A stretch of DNA of 64,000 bases, from NCBI RefSeq assembly GCF_037042905.1, contig NC_087247.1:39345920-39409919 (forward strand), in the 5' to 3' direction. Made by a program: the position numbers and the translations under genes. Positions 33,936-47,039 of this stretch are shown here, piece by piece. Below the pieces are notes generated by a model that ran no database searches, was not told where the DNA came from, and was given only the letters and a program-made list of their open reading frames with translations. This DNA is from Lytechinus pictus. Taxonomy: Eukaryota; Echinodermata; Echinoidea; Temnopleuroida; Toxopneustidae. Every line of letters starts with the position of its first letter. Within the stretch, counting starts at the first letter, position 1.

Positions 33936-36900
33936 ATGGCAAGCTGTAGGATAGTAAGAAGAGTTGGTATACATCATCAAAGTCTGTCGTCAGTACAACC
34001 CATCTTCTGTAGAGTCCTTTCAACTGAGACTTGTTATCATACAGCACAACCTCAGAACAGGATAATCAGTGCAAAATATCTAACAAGGAAGAAAGGTGTT
34101 CATCATAGTAATACTCAAGTCAAGAAAAGTTCCATTAAACACTCTCATCCATTTGCTGGTCTGAAGGAGTTTCACACTTCATGTTCTCTGGGATTGCTGG
34201 AAGACATTGAGTCTTGTTTGGATCACACCAACCTTCTTATGCTGGTTGGTCAGAATCGGGCAAAGCTGGATGAGAACCATGTCAGTCATGCATTGGTCCA
34301 GCTTTGGGAAGTTATGAAATTCACTCCCAATAGGACTTGTGTCCTTGAGACTGAAGTCCATCACAATAGGGATTTCTTGAGTTTGTGTGTCCTTGCAGAG
34401 AATAAAGTCCATCTGATGAAAGAAGATGTCCTGCCAGACGTCCTCTATGCTGCAATAAAGTTACTCAGTCAAGATTTAACACACAGCTTAATCAGAGAAC
34501 TGAGAAACAAATGCTTGAGCTGTTTGGACAGGATGTCTTGCAAGCAGTTGTCCAAAGTAGCAGTGTGTCTCAGTGACCTACATGAAGGGAAGACTTCATC
34601 CTGTGGAGCTGTAACTCATGCCTTTGGGCAGAAGTTGGACACTATAGAAGACATCAGAGAGCTCTCTGCATGGATGAGAGAGTGTCTACCATTGGCCTCT
34701 CCATCCCTCTGCTCTCGCTCATTTGCCAAGGCTCTGGAATTCATAGATAGGTTGGATGCTGATTCAGTTGGAAAGAATGACTTGAGGAGAGTTTTGCAGG
34801 CAGCAGCAAAAGTCAGTGGATCTCCACAAGCACTGATAGAGAAGTGTGCAAAGCTGTTCTTAGAGAAGATGGAGAAGGATGAGATAAGTGTTAAAAATGT
34901 ATGTACTATTTATCAGCAACTGCATGGAGGACTTGACTACAATGGAGAGAACATCCAGCCAAGAGTATCAACATATCTCAGAGGAAAGTTACCTGAAATT
35001 AATGATGGTGCTGAGGCTAGTTTAGTCATCAATATTCTTGCTGAGAGAGCTAAAGCAGACACCAAGTTTCAGCTAGAAGACAAGGCAGTAGAGCTCATAG
35101 ACCGAGTACCCATGAACTACTTGCACCACCTTTGTCATGGCCTGAAGTCAATGAACTACACTGCCATGACACCTTTGACCAAGAAAATAACTGCAAAGCT
35201 CCAAGCTCATGGTTGCAGAAACTTGTCAGTGGATGGTGTTGCAAAGGTTTTAGAATTTCTTATTAGAATTGAAGCTATCAATGAAACATTGTACAAGAAT
35301 ATGTACATAGATCTTGCTCATATGCTTAACCATGCTATTGCTCCAGGACGCGTCGTGCATATAATCTATTGTATTTCACTTTTGCCGGTATCCTCTGTTA
35401 GCAATATGGTATTCAGTCGAGCATCAGCCATCCTACATCAACTTCACACCCCAGGTATCAACCAGCTCCTTAACTCCATTGTACGTATCTCCAGGAGAAT
35501 GGAAAGGAAGGGCCCACTGCCAAATGGATGTACCAATCTCATAGAACGGCTCCAGGAACTGGCCATTAACTCTATCAATCAGATAACAAGTGTCTGGTAC
35601 CTAAACAACATCATTGACTTCCTGCTGGAAGAAGGTGATCAGACCTTTCTCATTGGAGTAGCCATGCAACGCTATTCTCATATCCTCTCTAAGTTGACAC
35701 CACAGTTAGCTGTTGATTGTGCCAGGCATGTCTTCAGGAGCAAATGCCTTCAACCAGACCTCCTGGATGAAATTGCCAAGCTTGTCATTCAGAATACCAA
35801 TAAGATAACCCCGCTTCAAGTGAGTTACATCCTGAGTCCATTCAGTTCTCTTAACTACAAGCCAAACAATGCTTCTGATCTATTTGATGCCTGTATCAGT
35901 CGTATGGAGCCTTTCCTTGACAGTCTTCCTGCAGGATATGTGGTAGATGTTGCTAATATTTGTGCCTTGAGTCAGAGATACCCAGAGACTGTCTTGAAGA
36001 AAATCTTCAGCTTGGACTTCCTTACCAGACTTGATGAGGAACTAGAAAGTGAGATATATTTATGTCACATTTCAGTACTAATCTTTCACATTATTTTTCC
36101 TCCTCCAAAAATAACATTCAGAACAGATTTTAAGTTCTTGAAAGCAATTTTGCTTCCCCACTCCCTGCATATTTTTAAAGGAAATTTTAGATTTTGTGAT
36201 TTATAATAAGACACTATTTTACGATAAGTCGTGTGTTTTTTTTTCCTTAGTCAACCCCTTTCCATGTTGATTCAACTTTTTTCCATGATGAGGATATCCA
36301 GACATCCTGACCCTTATAAAACATGAAATATTCCTTACATTTTAAAACAAAAGTACTGCTTTTAATCTTATCAAACTATTGCCTTGTTTTATTTTATTCT
36401 GTATTCCTTTAATAATGCAAGAGAATAATGACATACCATAATTAAGATATCATTGGAAACATTAACTTTTCCTTACATTTGAAATTTGATGGTATAACTT
36501 TCTCAAACTTTAAGTTTAGTCTCTTATTTATTATATCCTAATTAATTTTGATTTCCATGATTTTTGCTGACTAGCCATACCTGAGAGAAGTATGATGTAT
36601 CGTAGAAAGCTGATGCACCTAAACAGATCTGTAGCATTGGAATGTCCAGAGATGCAGGTGCCCTGGTTTCATGAAGATTTTTGCAGGGATATCCTCAAGA
36701 GCCGTAAGTACAGTAAAACCTGCTTCTGTAACCACTGAAATAGAAGGACAAACTGTCTCATAATACCACAAGGTTGCTGACCCTTGAATAGTTTCCCCCA
36801 TTGAGAGTTTGCTTTTAAAGACTGCTTTTATTGTCTCCATTGATTATGAGTGGTCTTCTATATCGTCTATAGTGGTAATCTATAGATTCATAGAGTCAAT

Positions 36901-39743
36901 TCATCTTGATGAATTATTAAAAAAAAAAATACTGACCAATGCACCTGAACAGATCTTGAGGTTTAGATTTGGTTACACTTATATTCTTTGAGTTTGTACT
37001 TACCATAAAATTTGTTTGACCTTCCTTTGCTCTGGTATACAGCTCAAGCTGAAGCCAGGGTAGCAATAGTTGTGTTTTATATCCTCTGGAAAGAGCATCA
37101 TATAAATCCAGCTACTAATATCATCATTTTGATTCATTTAGATTTCCCATGGTTTTTTTTTATGAGCATGACTCAGTCAGTATATCACATGTTGTTGACC
37201 ATCACACTCAATTTAACACAAGGCTAAAGGAGAAACCTGGCTAATGACATTCAATTACATAATAATTCATCTTGCTTGTTTCCTGACAAGTCATGAACTG
37301 TTTTAATATCAGTTTTCTTTCAATCAAATCACTTTCCCAACTTTTTTTTTTACTTCCATCATGCATGTTGGTATTTTATATGCTAAATTTTATGCTAAAC
37401 TCTGTTATTCTTTTTATGTATCAGGAAAAGTTCTTGTTCACTCCTCTTTGAGAGAGATTCAAAGTGCTCTAGCAGATGTTCTTGGTGGTCCACAGTTCTT
37501 AAGATCCTTTGTTGTCACTCCGTATCACTATGATATCTGTAAGTAATAGTTTTAATCTTGTTATTTAATACTTCATTATTAGCAAAATATGCATTATTGT
37601 TATCTTGTTTGGGCAAATTCCAAAATCTAAATGATTCAGTTTTAAAATTTTAAAAGTAGGTATTATTTTGTGCTGGTTCCCATTACAGAGATCATACTGC
37701 CCAATTGTTTTATGAATGAAAAACTTTGAAAATTTTGGATAATCTTTGTACAAGCTGCTTTATTTATGTTCAATCTTTATCAAAGCCAATTCTCCTATGT
37801 CCTTTCTATGCATTTCAAGCAAAATAAAGGCATTGTACCAAACAACAACAAAACCGAATTCAACTTTACAATCCAAATTAGCAAGAACACATACATAGTG
37901 GACCTGGGGGGGGGGGGTGTTCCACTTAGATTTAAAGTCAGTCTCGTGTGTAACCTCATAGATGACTAGACAGTCTTGTACATCCTCTGAGCATGATTTG
38001 ACCTCTGTGGCGATGCGCTGTATACTGCAGGGCACACACACCTATGAATTTAAGTGTGACTGTGAATGTAGACATTAAAATGTGATGGTGCACCCGATCT
38101 TGAACTGGGTCATTCTGATTCATGCAGAAGAGTAGCCTTTTTATGTACACAAATCCATTATACTTGTACTTATATAATTCTCACAATCATGCCCTGTCAA
38201 TATTCCAATTCACCAGTAGAATACCTTTAATCTCATTTCCAAATGTAAACATATTCAAGTAATAATTTGATACCTTTGAATAATTCCACAGCCTTTGAAT
38301 GCTTGGTTGATAATGAAGGGAGCCCTCTACCTTGTGCAGATTACGGCAGCGTGTTAAATCAGCTTAAAGGTGTAGCCGGTGGTGTACTTGCTGATCTCAT
38401 GCAATGGGGAACTCAGACTAAACAAATGCCAGAGGGGGCTCAAAGGTAACATACTGGACATTATTTATTATGAATGTTGGTAGTGGGATAAAAGGCAAAA
38501 ATTAATATTGTTTTTTAAGGGCCTGATTTCCAGTTCTAATACTAGGGAGCTTTAATAAAAGTTAAATTCTAGTAGTATCCACACAAAGTGTTTGTGTTGC
38601 TCATGAGATAAAGTGAAAATCCCTGCATTTTGCGGCTAAAATCAAAACAGCAAATTAATATGAATAAATAAGCTTAGAACTGAAAATGTTGATGTAAAAT
38701 ATGGAAACTGGAATTCAAGTACTGTACACCTGGTATACATGTTTATTTCATTTTTATTTTATTTCATTATCTCATCTGTTTTGAGGAACAACAAGATTGT
38801 GAGATTAGTCTTGTTATTGGTGTTTTTCACATTCCACTGGTAGTAATTGTTGTCAGTGAAAATAACTTACTGTGAATTTAAGGAATGATTAACACATTCA
38901 TACTCATTGGTAGTCACCCAAAATAAATAAGTTTATTTAAAGTTAAAGATTTAAATATTTGTTTTTCTTACAGGGTTGCTATTGACTATTTGTTCAGTAA
39001 TTCATACTGCGCCAACTCTCGTCATGCCCTTGGTATTATAGCTATGAAGAAGCGTCATCTAGAGCTCATGGGATACAAGTACATACAGGTGAGATAACTG
39101 AAGAATGTGTTAATACTTGTTAACAAACATTTTCAAAATATATGACATGCATCTTTTTGAAGAGGTATTTGTACATGTCATCGTTTTTTGGGTAGATAGG
39201 CTTAAGATTTATACAGTAATTGACTCCGCATTCCTGTGCATCTGGCCAAAGGGTGTTCATGCCTGCATGGACTGTACATAACATTTTGCATAGCTTGCTT
39301 GAACAAAGCCCTTCTGTCATACAGGTGCCAATAGATACAGGAGAACATTCACAGTGGAAAATTTATAAAGAATCAATTTGCTGGCCTATATCATAAAGAA
39401 ATACAAATATTGTGTACAATTGATTGTGTACCAATAGTACAATTACTATATTGACAATCCTCTTCTCCACCAGATTCCATACTTCGAGTGGCATTCTGCA
39501 GAACTATCCGAGCCAGAAGACAAACTCCAATACCTCCAAGAGAAACTCTCTCAATCAGTGAGCACCTTACCTGGTGACAGACAGACTTTGCCTCTAGGAT
39601 CACAAGTCTCTGGACAGTGGGATCACCAAGGTGATATAGCCCTCAATGGTCTAAGTGCTATGCAGAATGCTGACTTTGTAGAGGATCCTCTTGTCATGAA
39701 GGTTCTTAATACATTTGATCGTATGGGAGGCAGAAGGACTTGA
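33936..39743 (+). CDS. FASTK-domain (FASTKD-family) mitochondrial RNA-binding protein, complete
   Basis: Coding exons: 33936-36048, 36575-36703, 37425-37538, 38292-38445, 38974-39088, 39474-39743 (TGA). All introns are GT-AG and phases match, giving 964 residues. FASTKD proteins process and stabilise mitochondrial transcripts. The N-terminus is basic and poor in acidic residues (MASCRIVRRVGIHHQ), fitting a mitochondrial presequence. A long helical-repeat region occupies about residues 100-620. A FAST_1-like segment follows (about 625-695, with SYILSPFSSLNYKPNNA), then FAST_2-like (about 715-800, with ALECPEMQVPWFH and LREIQSALADVLGG). A RAP domain lies at about 838-900 (YLFSNSYCANSRHALG ... 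YKYIQIPYFEWHS). It is longer than human FASTKD1-5 (about 630-850), and the first 704 residues come from one exon. The open frame that runs on to 36206 is intron read-through. The orthologue (FASTKD1-5) cannot be settled by eye. Confidence 0.93.
36749..37424. other. FASTKD intron without recognised features
   Basis: AT-rich intronic sequence. The open frames here do not continue the FAST domains. Confidence 0.6.
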
Positions 39744-40435
39744 ATGATGAGAAGGATTGGGCGTATGTCACAGACTTATCCTTGTACCTAAGTGAATCTG
39801 ATGAGGAGAGACCGGAAGTCGATATACGATGTGACGTGCAATGAGCTATGATGTAGGATGCAGACTTGTATGCTTGATGTGAATCCACTGACCAAGGAAG
39901 GTAAATGAGGGAAGGCTGAAAGACTTTTTCACATAAGTTATCAGACGAAAAGAGACTTCACATTGTAAAATGGAGAAAGTATGGTTCTTGATGGAATAAT
40001 GAGTCTAAATAATACATACATGTACTGTATGATCTTGTAATGAAAGTCACATACACTGTACAATATCAGGGGCAGGTAGACTCAAGTCCAAGAAATGTAT
40101 TAGAAACAATGATCTCGAAGGTAGGATGGCTTTGATAAGATCAGTATGAAAAGGAAAGATTGTTTTGTTCTTGTTCATCTGATTACTAGGCAGAATGTAA
40201 AATTCATATTTGATTATCTTGTAATGAAATTCTCATATATGTTTTATTATAAGTTATATCAGGATTTAGTTTTTTACCTTTATATGATGTTATGTTAGGC
40301 TGAACAAGGGGTTCATAATCGGATCGGAGCCACTCTTGGTACATTAGGCCTTGCCAAGTGGCTCATGCAAGCCACTATGAAAACAAAACATATTTTTTCA
40401 TTAGTTGTGTTAAGAGTTCATATGTATACTGTTAA

Positions 40436-40441
40436 AATAAA
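40436..40441 (+). terminator. Candidate FASTKD poly(A) signal
   Basis: AATAAA about 0.7 kb after the FASTKD stop codon. Other hexamers occur further downstream, so the true transcript end is uncertain. Confidence 0.3.
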
Positions 40442-41935
40442 TATTAGCAGTTATTAAATCATTTAAAAGGTCCCATATTCAAAAGCCTAGAGTGGCCTTG
40501 TGCAGGCTCCTTGATTTAATGCCATGAGGTTTTTGTTTGCTCTACTTGCTACGTTGGATATTTGCATTGTACAGATTTCCAATAAGAAGTTTAGCACTTC
40601 AACAAAACTAATTGAGAGTCCCTGCTCTATACTGTATACCATGTAAGATGAAGAAGTGAGAATTCTTCATACCTTTGATGTGATATTTTGGTTGCACTGA
40701 TTCTGTCTTGCCAAGTAATCAATATTCATATTCAGAGCTATGTTACCTATAAAGTCATGCTATTAACTTATATCTATATTTATTTATTATGTTTTTTTTC
40801 TCAAGATGTACATGTACATGTATGCTATCAGATGGTACCTCACTATCTTCATGTATATGAGTTTCGGTATCCTACTAAAAATATGCATATTTATATCAAT
40901 ATTTTCTGCAACTTTCACCTAATATCACACATGTTTTAGTTGGGTTCTAATTTCAAAGAAAATCAAAATGCTTCGTAGTAAGCAACCAGAGGATAGATAG
41001 CTTAACATCCTCTCAGAGGGATCAGTTTGATATGATGAGAGCTTCTTGAAGTGTACATGTATGTCTGTCATATTAATCTGGAAAAATTATTACTAAGAGG
41101 GGTAAGTGAATTTTAAGTCTTGCATAAATACCAACATGCATATGATCATTTGACCCAGAGATCACTAAGAATTATGCGTAAGTCTGATGTGACCAATGTG
41201 GTCATAGCAGTGAAGCATGTTATACTGTAAAAATATGCACTCTTTAAAGCCTTTTTAAAGATTTTGTGCAAACCTTCCTAAATTAGTTATCACTGTTCTG
41301 TTCATCACTACATTATATAAATGCTTAGTCCCACTACCATTTCAGCTTTGTTTGGATAATTTGAAGTAATAACATATTTTGTTTATGGATTTGTGATTTT
41401 GCATGAAAGTTCTATTTTGGTTAGGATCGTGACTAAAAATGAAAATCCATGTAAGTATATTTTCTTTTTGAATATGAAACTCCCTCTTAACCATAGAATG
41501 GCCTGAAATTTCTGGATGTAATCTTTGTAAATTTATAATAGCAATCATTTGTGTTCAGAGGCCCACTTTTTAGACATGACTGGGATAAGGTGCTAGATAT
41601 TCTTAAAAAGTGGAGAAATGTTTCAGTGGTCACGGCTCTGTTAAATTGGAAATATTAGACTTGCTTTTTACAGCAACTATTGACAGGCTTTTGAATGCTC
41701 ATTTTGTTTCTGATACTAGATCTGATAATCAAGTTGTATTCATTTAGTTTCATCATTAATCCATCATACCTTGAGTAAACTTGTCAAATGAACTTTTTAT
41801 CAAAATCAGATGTAGAATTAAACAAGTAGTGTGTTTAACATCATTAGTTTCCTCATTTGCATGCCATCCATAGCACTCTCTTTGTGTGTGTATTTGAGAT
41901 TTTGTCAGACGTGTATCAATCAGATATGATTATTT

Positions 41936-42053
41936 ACGTCTGGGACCGACCTTTAACGTCACCATCCGAAAGACGTGACCAGGGCTCGAACCTCTGCATC
42001 AAATTTGTAACTTCCCCACAGCTTGGATTACAGGCGCACGCCACAACGCCCAG
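41936..42053 (-). mobile_element. SINE-like unit resembling the 7SL RNA Alu domain
   Basis: On the minus strand the unit begins CTGGGCGTTGTGGCGTGCGC and continues CTGTAATCCAAGCT, strikingly like the start of 7SL RNA and Alu (GGGCGnnGTGGCGnGCGCCTGTAATCCCAGCT). A perfect B-box-like GGTTCGAGCCC follows at 41992-41982. The rest (CTGGTCACGTCTTTCGG..GGTCGGTCCCAGACG) is shared with the truncated copy at 26915-26994. The layout suggests a pol III-transcribed SINE. Only the 5' half is 7SL-like, so it is not a primate Alu contaminant. Confidence 0.65.
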
Positions 42054-42773
42054 TTTAAAACAACATCAAGCTTTTAAATGATTTTCTTATTTCACATCAA
42101 ATTATTGGATAAAATTGACAGTATTTCACTTTTTATTCAAGTCAAACCAAAATTCATTTCTAAACTGTTTATTATACTGAGAATTGATATTGGATATATC
42201 TTGTAAAGAAAATGTTGAAATTTCAATTTTGGAATTGAAGGTCATTATATCTAGATCTTTGTGTGATGAAGAATGGAAATGTTGATGATTCCTGTAATAT
42301 GGGTATCTTGTCAAAGTGAAGGGTCAGGCAAACCTTGGGCATCCACTCAGGATAGTTGCTTTCCTTGAGAAAGTTTGATTCAGAGGGTTGTTCATGAAGC
42401 CTATTGCCAAATTGATTCATTGTGCAGTAAAACAACTTGCAACAGTTCGCAAACTGTTAAACTTGATCCAATTAACATTATCTATGGAAAACCACAAACA
42501 CCAGACAGTTGACATGTTTCACAATTATGATAAACACATGCATGCTTTAATGTTTTTACCCTTTTGTGAGCTCCTGTTTTAAATAAATGGTGCAAACCCT
42601 CAATGAAGAATTGCAACAATAATGATTTGCCATATTTCAGTTTCATTGGATCAATCACAAGTCTCTTTGTATTAAAGATGGGCCCTAAATATGTATTAGA
42701 TCGCTGTACGTTTGTGAAATTAGTGGATTTTATTTTAATAAGAATATTTGTATCAATGGAGGTTCTCATTTTT

Positions 42774-42815
42774 GTCTTGCCTGCATAGCAGAAGCGAGAG
42801 ACATTGGCACCGATT
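42774..42815 (-). mobile_element. Solo end of the CGCCTGC repeat family
   Basis: GTCTTGCCTGCATAGCAGAA followed by GCGAGAGACATTGGCACCG matches the end of the element at 8766. No tandem units or opposite end follow. Confidence 0.6.
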
Positions 42816-44162
42816 TTGCAGCAAATTTATGCAGATCATGTGAATATGGTCATACTGTATGGATTAACCTAGTGTCAAAAGGAACCAGGTGGTCCCTCTA
42901 AAAATCCATGAGAATTCAGTCAATCAATCGTACTTGTCTTATTATTCTTTATAAAAAGGTTTTAGTTGTTTAACAGACAGCGTGTGGACAGAAATTATTT
43001 TTCCTTCATCTTTGCCTGAATGATCGCATCATCTATGAATATGAATATACAGTGTTGAAATGGATATTTTTGCAGATTAAGTATGGAGAAAAAGAGCATT
43101 GTTTTTTGTACATAAAAGCACCCAAAGCCCCCAAGCATCTATTGGCTTAGATTGTAGAATCAGGCAATAAAACATGGACATCACTATGGTTTTAATTACC
43201 AAATTTATAAATATTTTTTGCCCCGATGGGAACTGCTAAAAGCATTGTAGGAAATGTGTGTACTTCCCACCAGTTGATGTGAAATCTTATGCAATAGGAA
43301 ATACTGATGTCAGTGATGTCTTGTCCATACAAAGAAGCATACATGTACAACACTGGCATATCTTCTACAGTTGCATTTATTTGAGTATTTGTTTTACTTG
43401 TATTTGATAAAAAGATAAGTTGTTATAAATATATTTTTATTTAAAAATTGTATTCAATGACAACTGTCAGTGAACCTTTGTGTACATTTCACATGTTTTT
43501 ACATGTGTTTTTACATACGTCAGGATATGAATTGCTTAGTAGTGCTAGCCTGCTAAATTTACATCTAGGTCTGACATACATTGTATTTATGAACGTCCTA
43601 TTTCAAGCTTTCTAATACAAGTGAAAACATGAATTAATGTTATTATCTTACAAATTTTTTTTGAATTCATTTTTTTTAATTTTCACACACCTACATGTAA
43701 TTATGGTTTTAAGTGATGAGCGTCACTGCAAGACAGTCACTTTGAATTTCTTGCTCATGTATTTTTATAGAAGATAATTTCTGGTTTTTATTTTTTCCTG
43801 TGGAAAATAAAATGAATAAAGCAGTGTTTTCATGTCCAGCTAGTTTATTGTTGTTAAATGTGTCTGGAATATTGAATATATGCTGGGCTTATAAATACAA
43901 GTTTCTTAACAAGAGCAGAGAGTTTTTTGGGAGGACAGGTAATTAGACTTTTGGTTTATCTGAAATGAAAGATTAGATCAATTCTACACAAGATGGAAGC
44001 GAGTGGGCAATTTCATGTGTCGTACGATACATTTCAACACCAATTTTAAGTCTCTTAGCTGATTGCTCGAGCAATGAAAATTTCTTTTTTGTCAATGATA
44101 ATGTTATACAGTATTGGGTAGTAAAATGAAAAGCTGATTTCCATTAAAAAAATAGTTTGATT

Positions 44163-44247
44163 ATGGGTGAATTAAAGGTGAAAATGTCGTGTGGGACTCA
44201 GAAATATCCCGTACGACACGTAACACTTTCACCTCTAATTCACCCAT
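44163..44247. repeat. Short hairpin-forming inverted repeat
   Basis: The left arm starts ATGGGTGAATTAAAGGTGAA and the right arm ends TTTCACCTCTAATTCACCCAT, with GTCGTGTGGGA opposite TCCCGTACGACAC in the stem. The arms are about 35 bases with a short loop. It could be a small foldback element or a transcribed hairpin. Confidence 0.7.
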
Positions 44248-44487
44248 GGATAATATATTTTTGTTGGTTTCCATATTTTTACACGCCTACCCAGTAGTAC
44301 TTTGTATTATTACAAAAGAAATTGAAGTTCCTTGTTTGTTTGGACAGCAGGATGAAAAACGGAAAATGGCTGATTTTTTGTTGCATGAAATGGCCCTAAT
44401 AAGATACCAAGTATGACTATGACAGTTTCATGCATGGTAAATCAATCTGCAATTTTAACTCTTGTTAAGGACCCACTGCAGGGGGCC

Positions 44488-44642
44488 GTTTCAGCTGATC
44501 GTAAGTTAAGAGTGACTTTAAGAACGACTGGTGATCCTTTCTTGTGGTAAATACCATTCACCATTAATGTTCATTGGTATTTAGCGCGTAAGAAAGGTTT
44601 ACCAGTCCTTAAAGTCGCTCTTAACTTACAGCTTTAGGAAAC
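44488..44642. mobile_element. Foldback MITE with GTAAGTTAAGAGTGACTTTA arms
   Basis: The left arm (CGTAAGTTAAGAGTGACTTT..AAGAACGACTGGT) is mirrored by the right arm (ACCAGTCCTTAAAGTCGCTC..TTAACTTACAG). The unit is about 155 bp with a small centre. There is no coding capacity. Confidence 0.8.
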
Positions 44643-44651
44643 ACCTACCAG

Positions 44652-44818
44652 ACCTGGGGAGCATTTCATAAACATTTCTGTCTGACAAGTTGTCAGATCT
44701 AACAACTGTCCTTTATTTTGATAGGCTGAGTATCTCTTTTACCATGGTAACTGTTGGATAAAACAGGACTTGTGGGATAAAACATCTGGCAAGTCCTTTC
44801 ACGAAACGCTCCCCAGGT
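44652..44818. mobile_element. Foldback MITE, ACCTGGGGAGC ends, copy 1
   Basis: The ends are ACCTGGGGAGCATTTCATAA and TTTCACGAAACGCTCCCCAG then GT. The left third contains ACAAGTTGTCAGATCTAACAAC, close to a perfect palindrome in copy 2. It sits about 10 bp from the preceding foldback element. Confidence 0.8.
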
Positions 44819-45540
44819 GGCGCAACTTGGAGATTATATAAATTACAATTGGGGACAGCTTCTATTGTATCATCGACTATACACAAATCGGCCATCATTT
44901 AACCCATTGCGAATACCAACCGTGACTTATTGCGTAGTTTTTGTTCTGTAAAATTGGATTTCATGAATAAACGTGCTAATCTCATTTTAAAAAGCATTTA
45001 AAGCACTATTCCAGCTTTCAGTCAATGTCCTTTATCTGCTCATGACCAAATTGTAATCATGAAATGGATTATTTGAGGAAATAGAAAATAAGCTACATTG
45101 AGTTACTCATCCAAGATTAAATGACATATTGAGTGAGAGGGAATTGTGATTACATGCCTTTGTATGTAAATCATTTTCTTATCTTTTTATAGATTTTTCT
45201 AAAAGTGATTTGCTGAACAAACTATATTTGGGAATATTTACAGCTTTAACAGATGAAAAACTACAGATCTAGACCATATTTGCTTGCTCTCTGTTTGTCT
45301 ATGGCTGCTATGTCAGGCATATATTTTGAACTACTTTCTTGAACTGACTTCCTTTATACCAGTTTAAGAAGTAGTTTAGAAGAATGCTAGCATCCTCATC
45401 ACCATTGTCTGATCTGGTTTCCTGAACCAATTCACCAAAAGTGGAGTTGTTGCTATGGTAACATGTGGTTGCACATTTTGCCTGAAATTTGACACCGCAT
45501 AGTCATTCTACACAAACATAATTTGGTGCGAAGGTCGCTT

Positions 45541-45682
45541 CCAGGGGAGCATTTTATCAAAAATTTTATCCTACAAGTTGTCAGATCTGACAACTTCCTT
45601 TGCTGAGCACTGTTACTGTCAAATAAAACGGGACTTACTGGATAGAACATCCAACAAGTCATTTCATGAAACGCTCCACTGA
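45541..45682. mobile_element. Foldback MITE, same family, copy 2
   Basis: The ends are CCAGGGGAGCATTTTATCAA and TTTCATGAAACGCTCC. It contains AAGTTGTCAGATCTGACAAC then TT, a perfect 22-base palindrome. It shares GGACTT and ACATC..CAAGTC phrases with 44652-44818. Confidence 0.78.
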
Positions 45683-46685
45683 AATATGGTTGTGTCCTCA
45701 CCTAAACCAGTTTAAGGAGGCAAAGCAGTCTTTAAAGCCACATCACAAGGTTTTTCCAAACTAGTTTGTAAGAATTATGATCTCTTCCAAGACCACTCTT
45801 GAGCATTCCCACTATAAATTAAACTGGTTTCCACTAAACTAGTTCAAGAAAATAGATGAGAAAGGTGTCTAATATTTGGCAAAAAACAAACAATTATAGA
45901 GATGTGGGTTTCATGAGTATACGCAGGAAATTCTAATGTTATTTTTTCTTTCTGGATTGTTTACAAAATTTTGAATTCACAATTTGGTAAACAAGAAAAA
46001 AAATTCTATATACACATGCACATTATCTCAGCTTTACAGTGATGACAAAATTTTGGCCATTGAAAAGTCTAAAAAGGCCCATTTTTAAGAATCAGAAATA
46101 TTGTTACTATAGCAAGTACTCCGCTGGAAAGCAGAGAAAACGCATCTAATTTAGTGTAGTATTCTGCCCCTTCATACTATAAAGCCATGACGGAAGGAGA
46201 AAAAGCCACCCTCTTTGATAAGGGTATATTATATTATTAAAAAAATATTCAATGTTAATGAGTGTGATTGTTCCGAATATTACATGAGCGTGCAAGTTGA
46301 AGAAAAATCTATTCAATGACAGGAAGTAGAGTTGAATAGACTGCTTCATGCAACTTGCACTGAATGCAATATTCAAACGGTCGCAGAAATTAGAAAACAT
46401 TGAATATTTGTTATTTACAACACATGATTTGTAGAAATAGTCTAAACCAAATATAAATCAACATATAGATCGAAAGTATTAGGCCTATAAAGGAGTAAGG
46501 CTAAGAGTATAGATCTACTTGGGTCTTACTTAAGCCTTTGAGTTTGCCAAATATCTATCTGCGCGTGGTGTATTTAGCACAGTGATTATTTTATTGAGTT
46601 TTGGATCTATTGCACCGCCTGCTCTCTTGCTTGAGCATACAATAGTCGACTGTACACTGCTGGCTCTCTTGCTGGAACGTGCAAT

Positions 46686-46709
46686 CGGGGGGGGGGGGGG
46701 GGGGGGGGG
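46686..46709. repeat. Long poly(G) tract
   Basis: This is among the longest G runs in the window, preceded by two imperfect direct copies of GCTCTCTTGCTTGAGCATAC-type sequence (about 46620-46685). Confidence 0.8.
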
Positions 46710-47039
46710 CAATCACATATATTGGTGGTACAGGGACGTGCCGCTTTGATGACCCCCTTTTGTCAGACCTAATTTTCAGTTCTCTCGATACTCCAAATGA
46801 CAAAAGTTCAATTCAGAAGCCGCCCAGCCCCGCTCGCAAGACCCCCGTTACGAGACATCTCAGTTGGCTCCAGCCCTGCCAAAATTGTCAAGCGCGACCA
46901 CATACTTAATCCCTTTTAGGGGCTTTAGACAGTTCCTTAAACCCCAATTTCAGAATTTTGTGAGGAACACCCCCATCAAAAAATAACTTGAGTGCAATAG
47001 TCGACTATTCATCAGGTCTCATGTTTTGGCGTGCTATAG

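Larger units (their letters stand above)
40442..44162. other. Intergenic AT-rich DNA between convergent genes
   Basis: No coding sequence was recognised. It contains the 7SL-like SINE (41936-42053) and a solo end of the CGCCTGC repeat family (42774-42815). Several AATAAA hexamers occur. Confidence 0.5.

Noticed and set aside
36049..36206. In-frame extension of the large FASTKD open frame to a stop at 36206
   Set aside because: A GTGAGA donor follows 36048, and the next exon at 36575 restores the conserved ECPEMQVPWFH segment in phase. The extension has no family similarity.
41936..42053. Human Alu contamination
   Set aside because: Only a short 7SL-like segment and B box match; the rest is not Alu, and a relative exists in the G6PC intron of the same window.
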